Positions 59,604-64,000 of a stretch of DNA of 64,000 nucleotides are shown here, piece after piece. Each line of letters opens with the position of its first letter. Within the stretch, counting starts at the first letter, position 1. Both the position numbers and the translations under genes were made by a program. A model generated the notes under the pieces. The model made no database searches. It had not been told where the DNA came from and saw nothing but the letters and a program-made list of their open reading frames with translations. Origin of the DNA: Gammaproteobacteria bacterium (GTDB lineage Bacteria; Pseudomonadota; Gammaproteobacteria; Pseudomonadales; Azotimanducaceae); contig JAPPAV010000063.1 in assembly GCA_026705345.1 (NCBI GenBank), positions 1 through 64,000 on the forward strand, given 5' to 3'.

Positions 59604-60797
59604 TCATTCGTCCCTTTGCGACTGAACCGCTTCAAGGGCGTCGTATCGGTACAGATCACCCGTGGTTCGCCCTGCCACACGGGTGGTTGCCCGGTTGCGC
59701 AGCCACGCCTTGAACCCGGCTAGGTGGAACAGCGTGGCGTTGCGTCGGGATCCGCGCTGGACCCGCGCCGTTCGGTCCCGGCGCAGACGTTCGTAGCGTT
59801 GCAGTGCCGTCGGAACGTCCTGGTCGCCCGCCACGCATCCCGCCAGGACCGCGGCATCCTCGATGGCCATCGCCGCGCCTTGGGCCATGAACGGTAGTGT
59901 CGGGTGGCAGGCGTCGCCCAGCAGGGTGACCCGTCCCTCGCCCCAGCGGGGCATCGGCTCGCGATCGTGCAACGCCCATTTGAACAGGGAGTGGCTGTCC
60001 ACGTTGTCGATCAGCCGGCGGATGTCGTCGTGCCAGCCGACGAAATCCGCGGCGAACTCCGCATGGTCGCCGCGTTCCGTCCAGGACTCGACTTCCCAGC
60101 CGGACTTTTCGATCACGCCAACGCAGTTGACGAGTTCGCCGCGTCGGACGAAGTAGTGAACGAAGTGTCCCCCGGGACCCCACCAGGCCGAGGCCATCGG
60201 TCGAATCATACCGGGGGACAGTCGCTCGGTCGGTACCAGGGCTCGCCACGCGACACAGCCGGTGAAACGTGGGCTGTCATTGCCCCAGAGGCCGGCGCGA
60301 ACCACCGAGTGGATGCCATCGGCACCGACGAGCAGGTCTCCATCGGCGTCGCCCGTGACCGCCGTCAATCCCACCTGCGTATCGCGGTGGCCGAAACTTC
60401 GCACGGCGGCGTCCCGGAGGAGGGCGATGTTCGGGCTCGCGAGCGCCGCATCCACCAGTACGCGCAACAGGTCGGCGCGGTGCATGTGGTAGTAGGGGAA
60501 CCCGAAGCGTCGTACGGCCTCCTCGCCCAAGGCCGACTGGCCGATGACCCGGCCGGTTCGCCAGTTCCTGAACTGGATTGCCTGGGGCTGGAAAGCGGCG
60601 GCGCGAAGCGGTCCTTCCAGTCCGAGATCGTGCAGTACGCGCGTGCAGTTGGGCGACAGTTGAATGCCGGCACCGACCTCGCCGAACTGCCGGGCTTGCT
60701 CGAACACCGTGACGTCGTGGCCTCGTCTGGCGAAGCACAGGGCGGCGGCGAGTCCCCCGATTCCGCCGCCGGCAACCAGCACCTTCAGGGGGCGCAT
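59604..60797 (-). CDS. FAD-dependent aromatic-ring hydroxylase (salicylate hydroxylase-like)
   Basis: KVLVAGGGIGGLAAALCFARRGHDVTVFEQ...VGADGIHSVVRAGLWG...VTLLGDACHPTLPFMAQGAAMAIEDAAVLAGC. Confidence 0.93.
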   Translation of the reverse strand: MRPLKVLVAGGGIGGLAAALCFARRGHDVTVFEQARQFGEVGAGIQLSPNCTRVLHDLGLEGPLRAAAFQPQAIQFRNWRTGRVIGQSALGEEAVRRFGFPYYHMHRADLLRVLVDAALASPNIALLRDAAVRSFGHRDTQVGLTAVTGDADGDLLVGADGIHSVVRAGLWGNDSPRFTGCVAWRALVPTERLSPGMIRPMASAWWGPGGHFVHYFVRRGELVNCVGVIEKSGWEVESWTERGDHAEFAADFVGWHDDIRRLIDNVDSHSLFKWALHDREPMPRWGEGRVTLLGDACHPTLPFMAQGAAMAIEDAAVLAGCVAGDQDVPTALQRYERLRRDRTARVQRGSRRNATLFHLAGFKAWLRNRATTRVAGRTTGDLYRYDALEAVQSQRDE

Positions 60798-60884
60798 CCG
60801 CTTATTCCCGCCTCGGTGCGAGCACGATGGGTTCGACGGAACGCTGTCCGGGCTGCATCATGTGCAGCTTAACAGCCTGTCCGA

Positions 60885-62243
60885 GTGCAACTCGTGCTGC
60901 TCACGATCTCGACCACGCATAGCCCGGCCACCGATCTGGGCTACCTCCTGCACAAGAATCCCGCGCGGGTCCAGGCTTTCGAGTTGTCGTTCGGCAAGGC
61001 GCACGTGTTCTACCCCCAGGCGTCGGAAGAGCGCTGCACGGCGGCCTTGCTGCTCGATGTCGATCCCATTGGGCTGGTGCGGGGGCGCGGCTCGATGTCG
61101 ACGGACTACGTCAACGACCGGCCGTACGTCGCCTCGTCCTTTCTGAGCGTCGCCATCGCCCGGGTGTTCGGCAGCGCCTTGGGCGGTCGCTGCCGGGACA
61201 GGCCGGAACTCGTCGGCAAGCCGTTGCCGCTCGTTGCCCGGATCGCTGCGCTGCCTTGCAGGAGCGGGGACGACGTGCGGGAACTCTTCGAACCGCTGGG
61301 CTATGAAGTGGGCCTTGAACCTGCCGACAACGCGAGCGGCAACTACCGGGACGTCACGTTGACTGGCCGCAAGCCGTTGGCCGAGTTGCTGACCCATCTC
61401 TATGTGCTGATCCCGGTGCTGGACGGCCGCAAACACTACTGGGTGGGCGATGCCGAGGTGGACAAGCTCATCGCCCGGGGGGAAGGCTGGCTGGAGGATC
61501 ATCCACGCCGGGATCTCATCGTGCGGCGCTATCTCAAGCAGCGGGGCAACCTGGCCAGCGATGCGTTGGCGCGTTTGGCGGACGACGAGGACGCGGGTTC
61601 CCCCGATGGCGACGACCGACCCGGCGCGGAGGCGTTTGTGTCGCTGGCGGATGCCCGTCTGGCGGCGGTCGCCCGCGCGTTGAAGGAAAGCAACGCCGCG
61701 CGCGTCATCGACTTGGGATGCGGGGAGGGGCGGTTGGTCGAGCAACTGCTGGCAGACCCGCAGTTCCAGGAGATCGTTGCTGTGGACGCCTCCGTCCGGG
61801 CGCTGGAGACGGCCAGCCGCCGTCTTCGGTTGGATCGCATGCCGGAACGGCAGCGGCGGCGGGTCAAACTGCTGCAGGGGACGATGACCTATCGCGACCG
61901 GCGCATGCAGGGCTTCGATGCGGTGGCCGTGGTGGAAGCACTGGAGCATCTCGACCCCGAACGGCTCGCGACATTCGAACGGGTGCTGTTCGAGTTCGCC
62001 AGGCCGGAAACGGTGGTCGTCACCACGCCGAACCGAGAGTACAACGTCAAGTATCCGGACATTCCCGCAGACGGCCTGCGCCATAAAGACCACCGGTTCG
62101 AATGGACACGGGCGGAGTTCGCGGCCTGGGCCGATGCGGTGGCGTCAGCGCATGGCTACTCGGTAGCGTTCGAACCGGTGGGCGAGGTTGACGAGGCGCT
62201 CGGCGCACCGACCCAGATGGGAGTGTTTAGGCGATGCGCATAG
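60885..62243 (+). CDS. hen1: Hen1-type 3'-terminal RNA ribose 2'-O-methyltransferase
   Basis: MQLVLLTISTTHSPATDLGYLLHKNPARVQAFELSFGKAHVFYP (N-terminal domain); VIDLGCGEGRLVEQLL...VVEALEHLDPERLATFERVLFEFARPETVVVTTPNREYNVKY. Confidence 0.96.
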   Translation: MQLVLLTISTTHSPATDLGYLLHKNPARVQAFELSFGKAHVFYPQASEERCTAALLLDVDPIGLVRGRGSMSTDYVNDRPYVASSFLSVAIARVFGSALGGRCRDRPELVGKPLPLVARIAALPCRSGDDVRELFEPLGYEVGLEPADNASGNYRDVTLTGRKPLAELLTHLYVLIPVLDGRKHYWVGDAEVDKLIARGEGWLEDHPRRDLIVRRYLKQRGNLASDALARLADDEDAGSPDGDDRPGAEAFVSLADARLAAVARALKESNAARVIDLGCGEGRLVEQLLADPQFQEIVAVDASVRALETASRRLRLDRMPERQRRRVKLLQGTMTYRDRRMQGFDAVAVVEALEHLDPERLATFERVLFEFARPETVVVTTPNREYNVKYPDIPADGLRHKDHRFEWTRAEFAAWADAVASAHGYSVAFEPVGEVDEALGAPTQMGVFRRCA

Positions 62244-64000
62244 AGATTCCCGAATACTGTCTCGTCGTTCTCGTCGGCGCATCGGGTTCCGGCAAGTCGA
62301 CTTTCGCGGCCAAACACTTCGCTCCCACGGAGGTGATCTCGTCCGACACGTGCCGGGCACTGGTGAGCGACGATGCCAACGACCAGTCGGCTACCCGGGA
62401 TGCCTTCGAGTTGCTCGAGTTCATCGCCCGAAAGCGTCTTGCGGCTCGACGTCTCACCGTCGTGGATGCGACCAACGTCCGTCCCGAGGACCGCGCCAAG
62501 CTCGTTCGCCTGGCCCGCGAGTTCCACGCCTTCGCGGTTGCCGTCGTGTTCGATCTGCCGGAGCGCGTTTGCCAGGACCGCAATGCCCAGCGGCCGGATC
62601 GCGACTTTGGCCCGCGAGTGGTACGCAACCATATCCGTTTGCTTCGTCGGTCGCTGAAGCGGCTCGGACGCGAGGGTTTCCGCTATCGGTTCCAGTTTCG
62701 TTCCGAGGGTGAGGCGGACGCTGCGGTCCTGGAACGTCAGCGCCTGTGGACGGACCGGCGCGACGACGCGGGTCCGTTCGACATCATCGGCGACGTGCAC
62801 GGCTGCGGCGACGAGTTGGAAGCCTTGCTTGGCGAACTCGGCTACCTCGTCGGGAGGGGCGTAGAGGGCTATGCAATCTCCCACCCCGAGGCGCGAAGGC
62901 TCGTGTTCCTCGGCGACCTGGTGGACCGGGGTCCCCGAGTCGCGGATTGCCTGCGGCTGGTGATGGACGCCGTCGCCGACGGCGTGGCGTTGTGCGTTCC
63001 CGGGAACCACGAGACCAAGCTGCTGCGCCACCTGCGCGGACGGCGCGTGAGGCTGACCCACGGTCTCGACGGAACCGTCGCCCAACTGGAGGCGGAACCG
63101 GCGGCGTTCCGCGACCGCGTCGCAGAGTTCATCGACGGCCTGGTCAGCCACTACCTCTTCGACGGCGGCAAACTCGCGGTCGCGCACGCGGGCATGAAGA
63201 ACGACATGCTCAACCGGTCGTCGGGCGCGGTACGGGAGTTCGCGCTTTACGGCGAAACGACGGGGGAGACCGACGAGTTCGGCTTCCCGGTGCGCTACGA
63301 CTGGGCGAGCGAATACCGCGGCGAGGCGATGATCGTGTACGGCCACACGCCGGTCGCCGAGGCGGAGTGGGTGAACGGAACGATCTGCATCGACACGGGA
63401 TGCGTGTTCGGCGGCAAACTCACCGCGTTGCGCTATCCGGAACGGGATCTCGTTTCCGTGCCGGCGGCGAAGGTCTACTACCCGGCCACCGGTCGACCAC
63501 TGACGCCCGACGCCGATGCCCACAACGCCGACGCGCCCGGAGACATCCTCGCCATCGACGATGTCCTCGGCAAACGCATCGTCGATACGCGGCTTGTCCC
63601 CAACATCACGGTCCGGGAGGAAAACGCCGCAGCGGCGCTCGAAGTGATGAGTCGGTTCGCCATCGCCCCGAACTGGCTCATCTACCTGCCGCCGACGATG
63701 TCGCCCTGCGCGACGAGGGGCTCCGGCGATCTGTTGGAGCATCCGGCGTCCGCGTTCGGCTACTACCGCACCAACGGCGTGGACCGGGTGGTCTGCCAGG
63801 AGAAGCACATGGGCTCCCGGGCGATTGCCGTGGTTTGCCGAGACGCCGACGTCGCCCGGACTCGCTTCGGCGCGGCGGGCGGGACCGCCGGTATCATCTA
63901 TACGCGCACCGGTCGACGGTTCTTCAGCGGACAACTTGCCGGCTTCGAGCAGCAGGTGCTGGAACGGCTTCGGGCTGCGGCGGGCCGCTGCGGACTCTGG
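62234..64000 (+). CDS. pnkp: Polynucleotide kinase-phosphatase-ligase Pnkp, truncated at right edge
   Basis: Own translation from ATG 62234: CLVVLVGASGSGKSTFAAKHF (P-loop), FDIIGDVHGCGDELEALL...FLGDLVDRGP...VPGNHETKLL (phosphatase), VVCQEKHMGSRAIAV (KxxG ligase motif); 10-nt overlap with hen1; open to end of window. Confidence 0.95.
   Translation, partial: MRIEIPEYCLVVLVGASGSGKSTFAAKHFAPTEVISSDTCRALVSDDANDQSATRDAFELLEFIARKRLAARRLTVVDATNVRPEDRAKLVRLAREFHAFAVAVVFDLPERVCQDRNAQRPDRDFGPRVVRNHIRLLRRSLKRLGREGFRYRFQFRSEGEADAAVLERQRLWTDRRDDAGPFDIIGDVHGCGDELEALLGELGYLVGRGVEGYAISHPEARRLVFLGDLVDRGPRVADCLRLVMDAVADGVALCVPGNHETKLLRHLRGRRVRLTHGLDGTVAQLEAEPAAFRDRVAEFIDGLVSHYLFDGGKLAVAHAGMKNDMLNRSSGAVREFALYGETTGETDEFGFPVRYDWASEYRGEAMIVYGHTPVAEAEWVNGTICIDTGCVFGGKLTALRYPERDLVSVPAAKVYYPATGRPLTPDADAHNADAPGDILAIDDVLGKRIVDTRLVPNITVREENAAAALEVMSRFAIAPNWLIYLPPTMSPCATRGSGDLLEHPASAFGYYRTNGVDRVVCQEKHMGSRAIAVVCRDADVARTRFGAAGGTAGIIYTRTGRRFFSGQLAGFEQQVLERLRAAAGRCGLW

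Noticed and set aside
62156-63934. 592-aa minus-strand ORF opposite Pnkp
   Set aside because: Antisense to the Pnkp frame, which carries canonical P-loop, phosphatase and ligase motifs.

Overview
High-GC bacterial window, probably gammaproteobacterial from gene order (inference). Backbone: a GPP34/GOLPH3-like domain fused to a cytochrome P450 (truncated by the left edge and absent from the ORF track), proS, an HU-like protein, fmdB-like, then aspS-yebC-ruvC-ruvA-ruvB-tolQ-tolR-tolA-tolB-pal-cpoB-queE-queC. After queC comes about 19 kb of accessory DNA ending at a tRNA-Lys(TTT). It holds a SulP transporter translationally coupled to a 3.4k-aa type I PKS (KS-AT-DH-cMT-ER-KR-ACP-KS-AT, the last AT degenerate, no terminal ACP or TE), convergent with a hydrolase / PPTase / free-standing ACP operon. 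It also holds an amidohydrolase, a DUF4143 ATPase, and a toxin-antitoxin patch with a truncated PIN toxin abutting a cytochrome-c gene fragment. Beyond the tRNA are an M20 amidohydrolase, an SDR, a gamma-butyrobetaine-hydroxylase-like dioxygenase, and four tandem ~1,120-aa paralogs (ABC-2-like membrane domain + apparent M1-peptidase-like domain without HEXXH + golvesin-like C-terminal domain; one frameshifted). The right end has SRPBCC-PDZ, an APH-like kinase, alpha-carbonic anhydrase, Uma2, a SNF2 helicase, an FAD monooxygenase and a Hen1-Pnkp RNA-repair operon (Pnkp truncated by the right edge). A GC-rich hairpin repeat (GGGACGGGACAAGCCCGTCCCCTACGG) recurs at gene ends. All family calls are by eye from motifs; no searches were run.
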